A stretch of 64,000 bases of DNA from Anadara kagoshimensis (lineage: Eukaryota > Mollusca > Bivalvia > Arcoida > Arcidae). Below the pieces are notes generated by a model that made no database searches, had not been told where the DNA came from, and was given only the letters and a program-made list of their open reading frames with translations. The stretch's first letter is position 1. Each line of letters opens with the position of its first letter. Made by a program: the position numbers and the translations under genes. The stretch is taken from the NCBI GenBank assembly GCA_021292105.1, contig CM037869.1:23388050-23452049 (forward strand), read 5' to 3'. Positions 13,249 to 23,611 of the stretch are shown here, piece by piece.

Positions 13249-16200
13249 CTGAAAAAGAAAAGACAATTTAATTTAGTTTTTACTGTCAATTAATGGGGAA
13301 AATAACTTTAGTTTTACATTCAACACCCATCATGACACAAAGATAATGCACAGCCTTGATGGGCAGGTGATCTAAGACACAACTTTCCAAATTATAGCCC
13401 TGCACATCATTTAGGTCTGAATCCCACTCAGGAAGATCATAGTGTAAATAAGTTTTTCAATGACCTTGCCAAGGGTTGTTGGTTATCTCTGGGCTCTTGT
13501 TTTCTCAACAATCAAAGAAATTATCAATTCGATACAAGTAAAAAATCTTTCCTGGTTTGTAACAGTACATTTATCAATTGGCTTTGTTTTACCTAATAAC
13601 TGATTATTCTTAACTTTTAACTTTTCCTCCATAATTGATATAATAGAAAGAAAACCAAAACAAAGTATTAATTTTGAACTGATGGACTATATAACTAACC
13701 TTTGACCATGATTATATTACAAACATTTGCCATGTGTATGTTATTTTTGCTAGTAAGAACAGAAATGTGAAAATAATTTGTGCAAATATTGATCTAATGA
13801 AAAAACACAGATCACAGGTTAGTACATAAGGATATGTACATGATGAAGGAATTACAGGCATTTTTACTTGCATACCTATATGAGAGGTTCGCAATGTGAT
13901 ACCACAAAAATTTCATGCCATAAAATGACTTTGATATAAATCTCGCAAAATTTTATGTTTCGGAAATAAAGTGTTTTACAGCTATACTACATGTACTTAC
14001 TGATTTGTATCTCTAAAGAATTCCTTTAATGTGTTACTGAACTTTTTGGAATACCGTACAAACTCCTTCTTTCTGTCTTCTAAGATCTGTAGGAAAAAGA
14101 ATATAAGGAAATAATTATAACACTCCACATCAGTGACTCAGTGGTAGAGTGTCTTCCTCTAGAATGGAAGGTTGTGGGTTCAAACCCCAGCCTGGTCATA
14201 CATAAGACTTTAACATTTGAGATACTACTTGTTTGCCTGTCAATCAGTAATAAGAGGACAGGGTACCTGGTGTCAGGATGTGACTGGGGGAGTGGTCTGC
14301 TTGTCTGCAGCATACTGACTCTGTGAGTTAACACATTAAAGTCGACCTGAGTTCATGCTAGTACCAGGCAGACCATAAAACACACTCTTGACATCTCATG
14401 CAAAAACAATGTTCAAACATAACTCACAAAGGCATAGAATAACTTTTTTTCTTAATTCTCAATTTAACAGTTGGGTGTGTCCGATGAACTACAAATTAAA
14501 TTGGCTTGGCCTTACCTGTTTACTTCCATTATCAGCAGAAGGAACTTCAGCTATAACTCTGTTGACTGCATCCAAAAGTCTTTTAATAGCACTAGCTATT
14601 TCTCTGTAAAATTATAAATGTTTAAATTACTCTGTAATCCCATTAATATCAATAAATGTTCGGGACATGCAAGGGGATATAAAGCAAATTGTAAAAATAC
14701 AATGTTCTATAGCAACAATGTTTGGAGTGGAGTGAAATGTTATTCTTTATAAGGCTCCCTTGATTTATTGCCAAACCCAATTATAATTCTACCAATATGG
14801 TAGCTCAGATGGTAGAGTGCTCCCTCTGTATGTGGAAGGTGGTGTGTTCAAACCCTGGCCGGTTCTAGCCAAGACTTGAAAGTGGGCAGTGACTGTTCTT
14901 TTGCCAAAGACTCTGGAGTTAGAAATGAAAGTCATGGTGGCCTTTGGAAAATACCTTAAAAATTAATGCCTGTGTCATGACAGGCATGGCACGTTAAAAA
15001 TCCCTCACTGCACATAGCCCTGAGCACACATCAAAGGTGAAAATCTCTGCAGCTTCACCAACAGCTGGTCACGTCCGAATACGATTGAAATATTCTTGAG
15101 CAGGACTTAAAACCTCATTCAATATACTATTTATAATGCCAAAATCTGACTGTGCCAACAAAGAGGATGAATCAAGGTTTTATTGTAGTAACATTTCAAA
15201 TTCATCTGTGTACTTTTTAAAAAATAATTTATATTTAAGAAATAATCAACATTTTCCCATTGTCCATTCTAACATGACCTAAACCAATACCATTTAAGTA
15301 AACACTAGGTACACTTTTCTTTGAAGTACATTTTATTATTAACTTGTACATGTACATTGTATTTGTGAAAGGTTCACCGATACAACTCAGAATTCCATTA
15401 AATTAAATAATTTTATAATAAAACTAGTTAGGATACATGGCATAACAAGGTAAGACAGTATGTCAGTAAAATGAAACATCCATATAGATATATCATTTGT
15501 TTAACCATGGATGGTTTTCCTCAAATTTTGAAGAAAAATGCAGTTCATATTAAAATTGATGTCCCCTGTCCTATGACTTACTTGATAGTTTCTAGAAACT
15601 GTTTTCTATCATAAATCTGTTCTGGAATTCTACTTAATATTTTCTTTAGTCCTGTAGCACACCTGTTTAGTTCCTGGAATGTTGGTTCTGGTCGAGATAT
15701 CCGTAACTCTGAAAATATTTACATACAGGTACTACAACAACAAATAAGAGGAGTAGAGTGGAGTAATGGGGTTATAAACTGTGTTCAAGATTCTTTCACT
15801 TATATCAAGGTGGCCAGTTTAGAAACGGTGGAGTGGAGTAATGGTGTTTTACACCCCATCACAATTTTTTCACTTATATTGAGGTGGTCAGTTTTAGGAT
15901 GGTGGGTGTTTTACTGTTTTACACCTCAGTCAAGATTCTTTCCCTCATACCGATATGGCCAGTTCAGGAATGATGGAGTGGAGTAATGGTGTTTTATGTC
16001 CCAGTCAAGATTCTTTCAACTATACTGATGATGGTCAGTTCTGGGATGGTGGTGAAAACTGAAGTACCGACAGAAAAAACCAACGACTGTTGCCAAGCAA
16101 ACTGACAAACATTCTCACACTAGGGTCAGCCACAGTGGGAATTAAACCTGGGTGGCAAGATGTGTGGTTATCCGTAAAAAATACAGTTTAGACCACTCTG

Positions 16201-17961
16201 CCATTAAAGCCTCTATAATACGAAGAGATCCATATGAAAAGAACTGCATTTAAAATATACGTTAAACCATAAATTTTCAGACAGTAACATGAAACTGTAG
16301 TATTTTCATCCGAGATACAAAATCACGGGTTTTATCTCTTCTGAAAGTACACATTCTTGAATCAAACAATGTTTTTTAATTACATGTTTAATTTGATTAT
16401 AATTATGCCTCTAAATACCATCTGAATCTTGTGTTCCTCCAAGCCTTAACAATGTGTCACACATGTCAAATTTCTCCAGTATATCTGCTTTCCTTAATAA
16501 TCCTCTAACATAATCATAGGCAAACCCAGATAATGTGTTGTCAACCTGAAACAGAATATTGAAAATTTTCATTTTATAGAATATACATGTATTTGTAAAA
16601 ACACAGTGCCTGTTTTTGATGAAAATTACAGAATAACTTGCTATTATGACCATCTGTAATTAAAGACTATCTGTCTATGGAGACCGGTGTTTCAAGGCCA
16701 CCAATGCTTCATATATCAACCAAAAACTGAACCTCTGTATAAATACCACTTATCTATAAATTTCATATTTCTTGGGTACAACACACGGTCTTTATATACA
16801 AGTTTTACTGCACTTGGATACCATGGGTGGGGTTTTATTTATAGGTTTGACTATACATATGTTCCATGGATTTGAAGCTATTTCATCAGGGACCTAGCAT
16901 TCTGATATGAAGATATAACCACCAACATGGGATTAAGAGCATGTTTTGAACTATAATCAAAACTGGAAAATATTTATTTATAATGAGCCAATACTATGAC
17001 GACTGATCTTAAAGACCCAAAGTATATTTCTCTTATGTTACATTCTAGAACTACCTCACGATTTAAAGCTAACACTACATCATGCAATAATCTAAATGGT
17101 GGTGATTGAGGTTTTACAACTGGAAAATATCTGTTTATAATGAACTTATAATACTACCATACTTACTTTCATGAAGGCTGATCTTAATGTCTGTGCTGCA
17201 GATATATCCTTCTTCTCCAGCTGTAGATATAAAACAAAAAATTAGAACCAGTACAATAAGAGCTTTCAATGGCAGAGCTGTGGCTCTTTTGTCAATGGTA
17301 CCAGGGCCCTTGTTATAATGAAAATTGTCAATGTAATGGCCAAGATTGTTAAAATGAAAAAAAGTTATTGTTACAAAACCCCAAAACAGACCGGCCAATT
17401 TGATGGATTACCGTATTCTGTTTTTTAAAAGATTTGTACCCTAAAAAGGGATAAACGGACAGATAAAATGAAAAAGTCAAATTTGATTGATTTTTCCCAT
17501 TATTATGTTTTTTTTTTTTTAATTTAAAGGTACTGAAAATTCGGACTTTTTGTATGGACATTGTATCAAACTCAAACAATTAACCATTAAAAGTACTAAA
17601 AATATACCGATCTAGACAAATAAATAAATTTGATTGGTCAGCCTGCAAAAACAGATGTCACAAATGAAAACATGATTAAGGAAATTAATTACTAAAGTTA
17701 AACACAACAAATTAAAATTATTTCACTCTGATTAAGAGAATAGTCCTTTATGCTAGTGTCTCTTTTTTACAATTATGTCGGCGAGGGAGAGAGAGAGAGA
17801 TTTACTTTTTCTAGTACTGGACCTATGACTACATCTACGATTATCTTGGCATATAAAGCTAGGAGAGAGAGAGATAGATTTACCTTTTCTAGTACTGGAC
17901 CTATGACTACATCTACAATCATCTTGGCATATAAAGCTTTGTTATTGTCTCCCATGGTCAT
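13164..17961 (-). CDS. PDCD10: PDCD10 (CCM3) orthologue, seven coding exons
   Basis: The gene encodes programmed cell death protein 10/cerebral cavernous malformation 3, an adaptor that binds GCK-III kinases and belongs to STRIPAK and CCM complexes. Joined minus-strand exons are 17961-17884, 17220-17167, 16545-16419, 15708-15582, 14603-14516, 14086-14001 and 13248-13164. All introns are GT-AG and all phases match. The product is 214 aa; the human protein is 212. Diagnostic segments in order: MTMG start (human RMTM); [12 protein letters not shown] at about 32-43; the dimerisation-region exon; [11 protein letters not shown] at about 91-101; [20 protein letters not shown] at 110-129; [14 protein letters not shown] at 130-143; [19 protein letters not shown] at 164-182; and [20 protein letters not shown] at 191-210. 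The N-terminal half should be the dimerisation/kinase-binding domain and the C-terminal half the FAT-homology four-helix domain. A 78-bp tandem duplication covers the first donor. The start at 17961 gives the family length; an in-frame ATG at 17997 is the alternative. Confidence 0.95.
13340..13480 (+). repeat. Degenerate SINE fragment
   Basis: 'ggcaggtgatctaagacac' resembles the Ser/Leu-type A-box region, and 'aggtctgaatcccactcagg' resembles its B box. No clear tail was seen. Confidence 0.4.
14001..14086 (-). CDS. PDCD10: PDCD10 coding exon 6
   Basis: The acceptor is 'ttcctacag' and the donor is GTAAGT. It starts in phase 0 and ends two bases into a codon. It encodes [20 protein letters not shown] and onwards, matching the human HQKKEFVKYSKSF region. 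Confidence 0.95.
14128..14395 (+). repeat. tRNA-derived SINE in PDCD10 intron
   Basis: The A-box-like 'tgactcagtggtagagtg' and B-box-like 'ggttcaaaccccagc' are 40-50 bases apart. The body differs from the main family: 'gacagggtacctgg' ... 'caggcagaccataaaacaca'. A body of the same type occurs at about 8386-8510. It is antisense to PDCD10. Confidence 0.7.
14516..14603 (-). CDS. PDCD10: PDCD10 coding exon 5
   Basis: The acceptor is 'ttttacag' and the donor is GTAAGG. One base completes a Lys codon, followed by 29 full codons. [16 protein letters not shown] matches human DIASAIKELLDTVNNV. Confidence 0.95.
14750..15187. repeat. Repeat C copy split by a SINE
   Basis: The left part ('gatttattgccaaaccc', then 'ttataat') and right part ('ttataatgccaaaatctgac' ... 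'aatcaaggttttattgta') together resemble the repeat at 9033. The SINE at 14788-15130 lies between them. Confidence 0.65.
14788..15130 (+). repeat. tRNA-derived SINE with 7-bp TSD
   Basis: The head has 'tggtagctcagatggtagag' (A box) and 'gtgttcaaaccctggc' (B box). The tail has 'gaaatattcttgagcaggac'. It is flanked by direct repeats TTATAAT at 14781-14787 and 15131-15137, consistent with target-site duplication in repeat C. Confidence 0.75.
15582..15708 (-). CDS. PDCD10: PDCD10 coding exon 4
   Basis: The acceptor is 'atattttcag' and the donor is GTAAGT. Two bases complete a Glu codon split with exon 3. [11 protein letters not shown] and [14 protein letters not shown] match human ERPEPEFQDLN and SKIPDEINDRVRFL. 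Confidence 0.96.
15752..16205 (-). repeat. SINE with tail repeated about four times
   Basis: The Ser/Leu-type head is at the right (minus-strand A box as plus 'gaccactctgcca', B box as plus 'gtgggaattaaacctggg'). To its left, a ~70-bp tail motif ('gagtggagtaatggtgtttt' ... 'caagattctttcac' ... 'ggtcagttc') repeats about four times. It lies in PDCD10 intron 3, in gene orientation. Confidence 0.65.
16419..16545 (-). CDS. PDCD10: PDCD10 coding exon 3
   Basis: The acceptor is 'ctgtttcag' and the donor GTATTT is non-consensus at +4 to +6. It encodes [20 protein letters not shown] and then [14 protein letters not shown], matching the human NPGLTQDIIMKILEKK...NFTESLLRMA helices at moderate similarity. 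It ends one base into a Glu codon. Confidence 0.9.
17167..17220 (-). CDS. PDCD10: PDCD10 coding exon 2 (54 nt)
   Basis: The acceptor is 'atatctacag' and the donor is GTAAGT. It has eighteen complete codons, [18 protein letters not shown]. The SAAQTLR core is shared with human PDCD10. The exon is too short for ORF detection. Confidence 0.95.
17785..17938 (-). repeat. 78-bp in-frame tandem duplication, PDCD10 exon 1
   Basis: A 60-bp core (17879-17938) recurs at 17801-17860 with about three differences, each followed by a (GA)n tract. The upstream copy in gene orientation is the end of the first coding exon with donor G|GTAAAT. The second copy repeats the ALYAK...VLEK segment and carries its own GTAAAT donor. 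Reading through the first donor stays open and in frame for 26 residues. Confidence 0.85.
17884..17961 (-). CDS. PDCD10: PDCD10 coding exon 1
   Basis: It encodes [13 protein letters not shown] then [13 protein letters not shown], and is spliced in phase 0 to exon 2. The exon itself runs from an acceptor at 18008 ('attctacag'), and an in-frame ATG at 17997 could add 12 residues. The MTM start is preferred because human PDCD10 begins MRMTM and the total length then fits. Confidence 0.85.
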
Positions 17962-18103
17962 TCTTCTTTGTCTGTCTGTTGTATCTATACTCTGCATATC
18001 ATTATAATCTGTAGAATACAAACATAACAATCAAAGTACTGAAAGTACTGAAACTACAAAACACAATATAAAATAACAAAATTAAGATTGTTCATGTATA
18101 TTG

Positions 18104-18255
18104 AATAAAGAAGAGGACCTTTATCGCTGGATGCTTACTTTGAAACAAACAATCACCCATAAATATGAAATAACAAAATTAAGACTGTAAATACTGAATA
18201 AAGAAGAGGACCTTCGTCCTTGAATGCTTACCTTGAAATGAACAATCACCTATAA
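18104..18255 (-). repeat. 93-bp tandem duplication with candidate leader donors
   Basis: 'gaataaagaagaggacc' recurs at a 93-bp interval (18103 and 18196). On the minus strand each copy has a donor-like site: TTTCAAG|GTAAGC with exon end at 18232, and TTTCAAA|GTAAGC with exon end at 18139. Either could be the donor of a PDCD10 5' UTR exon. A frame joining the 18232 site to the 18008 acceptor is open but its coding use is doubtful. Confidence 0.5.
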
Positions 18256-18999
18256 ATATGAATTAAAATCAAAGTACTGAGTGTACTGATACCTCAAAAC
18301 CCACATTTAAAAGAATAATTCAACATAAGTTTTATCATAAGGATAAAGAAGACATCAAGTTTCAGGGTTAACAAATTTGTTAATTTTTGTTATCTTAGTA
18401 TTTTTTTTTACATGTTCACCAACACGTTTCTGAGATTTGTACAAAAATTTATCTTCAGTAACTAAGGTCTCACGAAACAGTTTCGTATTTTCGTCCACGG
18501 TCTAACCATGAAATTACTCGGCAAAAATTGCAATGGCAACATAAATCACCCTACCACTTTCGCGTTTTGCATTTTAAATGAATAAAAAGTATATACATTA
18601 AAATAGTGGGTCTAAATGTTTGTAAAAATATCAAATTCGTAAATCATTGTTGAAGAAATACGAAACTACATGAACATTTCGGCGGCCAATATTGCGGCCC
18701 CTTGACAGCGTTTCGTAATACGATTTTAGCACCATTTTTTAAAATTAGTTTATCTCGAAAACGAGCAGAACGTGCTATTAATTTTATTGCATAAATAAAG
18801 AGCACTTTCAAAGATCTTTTAAAGGTCACCAGTCACCAAAAACCGATTTTTTTTTAGTACTATTTTCCGAAAGATTACATCATAAAAAGTCGATTTAGCC
18901 ACAAATAACATTTTTTAATCATTTCTGTCTTTTTCTACAGCGTAAATTAAAGCCCTGAAACTGTTGAAAATCTGTATTATCTCCCTTTGCAAGTAAAAA

Positions 19000-19030
19000 G
19001 GCACAAAACCGGAAGTGACGCAGAAGGTGT
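19000..19030 (-). promoter_or_regulatory. Candidate PDCD10 core promoter, ETS/CRE-like sites
   Basis: ACCGGAAGTG at 19008-19017 is a strong ETS consensus; TGACG, a CRE-like half site, overlaps its end. It lies about 1 kb upstream of the first coding exon, in a slightly less AT-rich patch. The orientation of the promoter is inferred. Confidence 0.3.
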
Positions 19031-19289
19031 TATCCAAGCTATTTAGGAAATGAAGCTTGTATAGTGAACTGCATTTATTACCCAGATAAATCGGAAATAA
19101 CTTCTAGTGTTTTTATATATATATTTATTTTTTTAGCATTGGGTATTTCAGTTTCCTTCAGCAGAAAAAAATAATAAAAAATAAACATAATAATAAGAAA
19201 TAAATCAAGAAAAAAAAACTATATTTGTGTTTGCTCTAAGTATGATATACTATTTACTAATATTTTTACAAAACATAATTTTACATTTC

Positions 19290-19489
19290 TTTTGAAATTT
19301 ATTTATTTATTTATTTATTATTTATTTATTATTTATTTATTTATCACAAAAAATAATAAAAGAACCCAAATTTCCATTTTTTATTGAAAATATTGTTCAT
19401 ATTAATTTTCATTAATATTTAATATCATTTTAATTATCTTTGCTTATCTCTGATTAATTAATTAAATAATTAACTAATTAATTAATTAC

Positions 19490-19529
<40 letters not shown>

Positions 19530-19700
19530 TCACAACAAATCATAAGAGACACAAATTTCCCTTTTTGATTTAAAATATTGTTCACATTAATTTTTATTAA
19601 TATTTAATATCATTTTAATTATCTTTACATATCTCTTATTAATTAAATAAATAATTAATTAATTAATTACGTTATTTATTTATTTATTTATTTTTATCTC
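19290..19700. repeat. TTTA-rich ~185-bp direct duplication
   Basis: Two successive copies of a block ('aaatttcc' ... 'aatatttaatatcatttta' ... 'taattaattaattacgt') are separated by (TTTA)n tracts. No coding potential. Confidence 0.75.
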
Positions 19701-20879
19701 TTTGTCATAATGAATAATAATTTTGATTCATATTTGTTTTAGAAATTGTCCAATTTTTAATTCCTTTTTAGATTAAAATCAAAGATTTATTATTATTATA
19801 TATTATTATTATTATTTACCCATGTAATGATTAAAAAAAACACGTTTTCGGGTAGAACTGGGTCCAAGACCTGTAGTTTTTTGTACAACTAAATTATCAA
19901 AATAAAGGTTTAAAAAATAATTTGTTATTGTCTCTCAAATAAAATATTTTACCCCAGTATTACATAAATATAAAAACTATTTCAATTCAATAGCTTCCTA
20001 TTCCTTATTTGCAGTAAGTTTAATAATAATAATATAATAATAATAATCATTATTGTTTCCATGGTAAAATAAAAAAATAATTCATATAATAACTTTATTA
20101 CGCTTAATTTTAATGGGATTAAAAAAACGTCATCAAAATGTGATACCAGTGGGATTATGCTCGACTAACTAAGGACTCAAAACTCGAGTGAAACTTTCTT
20201 TCTTTTATTCACAATAAATTTATATCGTTCAAAGTGTGATTTACACCCCTCACATACCAGTATAATTAAGAGATTATCAATATGCTACAGTACACTAAGA
20301 AAAATCCTGTTTAGAAGTAGACATCTACCACCTGTAATCAACAGAGTTTACCTTACAATATGCAACAATAATTGACACGTGTGATTATCTTTATGATATA
20401 CCCGGTAAATGTTATTTGTCATTTTTGATGGATTCTGAAAATCGAATAAATTAAAGTCAAATTAGATTGGTTAATTTGAACAAAACATACACGTCTTTGT
20501 TTGAATGTGTGAGCTGATTGAATTACAGAATTAAATTAATTTTGAAAATTAAAATTGTTTAAAATCTATTTATTAGACTGAATTCATTCATAATAGAATT
20601 GTCTTAAATAATTATATCACTCATATTTTCCTGACTTATCTCGTAATATTTAATATGAATACATTCAAAACAACTAGAAAGCTGCATGAAGGACTTGTGT
20701 AAATCTGGTTTAAATTTGTTCTGAAATTTGTGGAAAAAACATGTTCATCGGTCATTGTGATTTTACTATCTCCAAATCTCACAAAATATATCATTTTGAC
20801 TTGAAATCAAACTTTAAAACCCTTTTAAACACCACACAAACCCACATGTAATATATGGATACATATATCCTCAGCAGCT

Positions 20880-20961
20880 TAACACCATGTACGTCATCAA
20901 TTAGCTCGCCGGAAAGTTACGAGCGGTGACGGAAACTACCGAGTATTAGCAGTTCGTTCAG
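20880..20961 (+). other. Candidate non-coding first exon (weak)
   Basis: A patch with several CG dinucleotides ends in a strong donor, TTCAG|GTAAGG. It could be a 5' UTR exon of a plus-strand transcript. No downstream coding partner was recognised before 33.8 kb, so this is only a possibility. Confidence 0.2.
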
Positions 20962-22430
20962 GTAAGGTTTTAGTGTATTACAGGTAAATGTAAGGTCTGG
21001 GAAACCGTCAGACACATCAATATTGACTATTCTACCCATTGGAATGCAAAATACAAAATTGATAAATTTGGTGACCGGTGACCTTTAAATGATATGTTTT
21101 CCACCCTAATTAAACCGGAAATACACCGTATTTTGGCGTGAAAGTGCACAATTTGGGTATTTTTGGACAATTTTTGTTATAGAAGAGTTACGTCTCCTTG
21201 CCTTTGGCGGCCATTTTGTTTCACATTTTGACATTTTTTTTAAAATGTGGCAGATATCTCATCATCTTAGGTCTTTAAAAAACCAAACATATGCACCTTA
21301 TCTCCAATAACAGTGAAAATATTTAAATTTGACATGTGTATACCGGTTTTTCGAGTCGGAAAATGGCAGAAACTGTTTAGTGATACCTAAGAAACGGTTA
21401 CATAAAACTACAGTTAAATAACAAGAAAAATCAATCAATAATCACAGCAAACATAGACACACAATAAAAAGCATAACAGCCAGTGATTATAAAACTCACT
21501 AGCTTGTGTGGACAAGTTAATTCAGTGAATTAGGATCCCTCACAAGCAGTTTATTTTCGCGGCAACAGGTTCCTTTTTTGTGATTTGCACTTATGTTCAA
21601 AGGGCAATAACTCCCAGAAAAATGAGCAAACCAACTCCGGTTAAAGATATACGCATCCCCTTTAAATGTTGATGTTGTACACCAAATTTCATGAAATAGT
21701 AATTCACAGTTTTAGAGAATTTGCACAGACCAAAACGGAAACTTGAATTTAATATCTCCCACTTTCTTGGAAAAGGAAGGGGATAATTACTGACTTTGGG
21801 GGAGGTTGTAGACATAAGAAGGATTTGTCAACCTCAAAAACATATTAACCTTAGCCTTGGCGACTGTAAAAAAAATTTAGGGGTCCAGACTTATTTTTTG
21901 GAGCTACATACTACTGGGTCCCTACTAACCATAATCTTTGAACATATACACAATATTAGCAATGGTCTCAAATTTTAATTTTTCATATATCAGACATGAC
22001 TATCATTTAAATAGAAGCAAACACTTTTAATTGGTAACTTGACTTACTGCCATCCATTTTTCTTGTTTCCTTAAATGTCCTTTTTTGTTGTTTTTCTTTA
22101 AAAAGAATAATAAATTCTGATTTATCATTTATTTGTATCATACATTAAAGCAATTTTTTAAATATGACATTTGTACTTATTCTCCAATTTTATAATAAAA
22201 TGTTTGACAATGTTTGTGTCAGCTATTTCAGAACACAGTTTCAATTTCATTATTGAAGGGGGTGGGGCACTTTGGTCAAACTTAGCGACTGGTTTGTAAA
22301 TTAAATTATTTTCACATTTTCTGTCCCTTAACTCGATATTCTCCAACAAACAACACATTTTAAATGCTGCCATCTATGAAAGATGGATCATACATATGAA
22401 ACTGGAAAAGGCAAAATGCAATGGCTTAAC
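20962..22430. other. No recognised gene
   Basis: AT-rich, with short ORFs on both strands that lack family features. Confidence 0.35.
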
Positions 22431-22439
22431 CAAACCACT

Positions 22440-22815
22440 GCGTTAATGGTGTTATATATCAGAGTCAGGAATATTTCACTTATATTGAGACATTACCAGC
22501 TATAGGCGAAGGTGCAGACATGCTGCCTGTGCATTTCATTGATGAATTTATACAGCAAGGTTTGTTATGGTACCACGCTTACCATGACACAGGACCTCGT
22601 TCATTTTAAGTTCTCACCTGAAAGAACCATGGCTTTTATGTCCTAATGCGGAGTGTTTGGCGAAAGAACAGTCACTACCCACTTTCAAGTCTTGGGTCAG
22701 ACCCAGTCAGGGTAACACCATTACCCATTCACTCGCAACGGCTAAACCAGGACTCAAATCTGGGGCTCTTTCACAAATACTAGTGGGAAACTATTGACTG
22801 AGCCACCCAGCTATC
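22440..22815 (-). repeat. Nearly full-length tRNA-derived SINE
   Basis: In reverse orientation: tail ('tatatcagagtcaggaatat'), body ('gctataggcgaaggtgcaga', 'accatgacacaggacc') and head ('ggactcaaatctggggctc' ... 'gagccacccagctatcc', complement of an A box). Confidence 0.7.
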
Positions 22816-23610
22816 CATCTGATCAAGGATTGCCTGTCACATTATTATTTCAAAATGATTAATTATGATTAACAGGGGTTCTGAAGACAATGTTTGGTCA
22901 TTTATTCTAGACTGAAAATTTCTACATTGCAAATTCGTCATTTTTTGGTTTAAAACTTTACGTCAATAATAAGTGAAATATAAAACGAACTATAATTATT
23001 TTTATTATTTACTATATTGGCAAAGATAAGTGGCGACTTCAGAGCATGAATGGTTTTAATTTTTATGAGTTTTAGTTTAGAGAACTGGGCGATTTATCGT
23101 CTTGGGTCAGAATTTTCGGACTGGTCAATAATTTTGCTGTCCTCAACACAGCCTACAATCACACAGAATTTTATACTGTTCTTAAAAACCATGATCGGCG
23201 TGTACAATTATATAAACTTTATAAACTACACTTACCAAATTTCAATGAACTCCAGGCCTACAAGGAAAACATTCTTCCTTTTTGATAGCCACACCTTTTC
23301 TATCTTTGTAACAAACGAGTTCCAACTAATAATACATCAAGAGTTGTCTCTCTTTAATCGTGTCATAAAACTCGATCATATTTATATGCCTCTGATAAAA
23401 TAAATAGTATCAACAACAACAACAATAATAATAATAATCGACTGTATACATTCAAATATATCTATGGCCACCGAGCCGGCAATACACAGCTGATACAGAG
23501 TCAAATTACCTCACCTGAGCAGGTGCTCTACAAAATTAGTGTTGTGTAGCATATGAGGTTTATGCACAGGGGATTGTGAGAATCTAAAAATACGATCAAA
23601 TAACTATTTA
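22816..23610. other. No recognised gene
   Basis: A 117-aa plus ORF (23050-23403) is rich in Phe, Ile and Ser and has no recognised motif or splice partner. It is treated as chance. Confidence 0.35.
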
Positions 23611-23611
23611 A

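Noticed and set aside
17861-17885. 25-nt intron between the two PDCD10 exon copies
   Set aside because: GT and AG ends exist, but the length is far below what metazoan splicing normally removes; treated as a duplication spacer.
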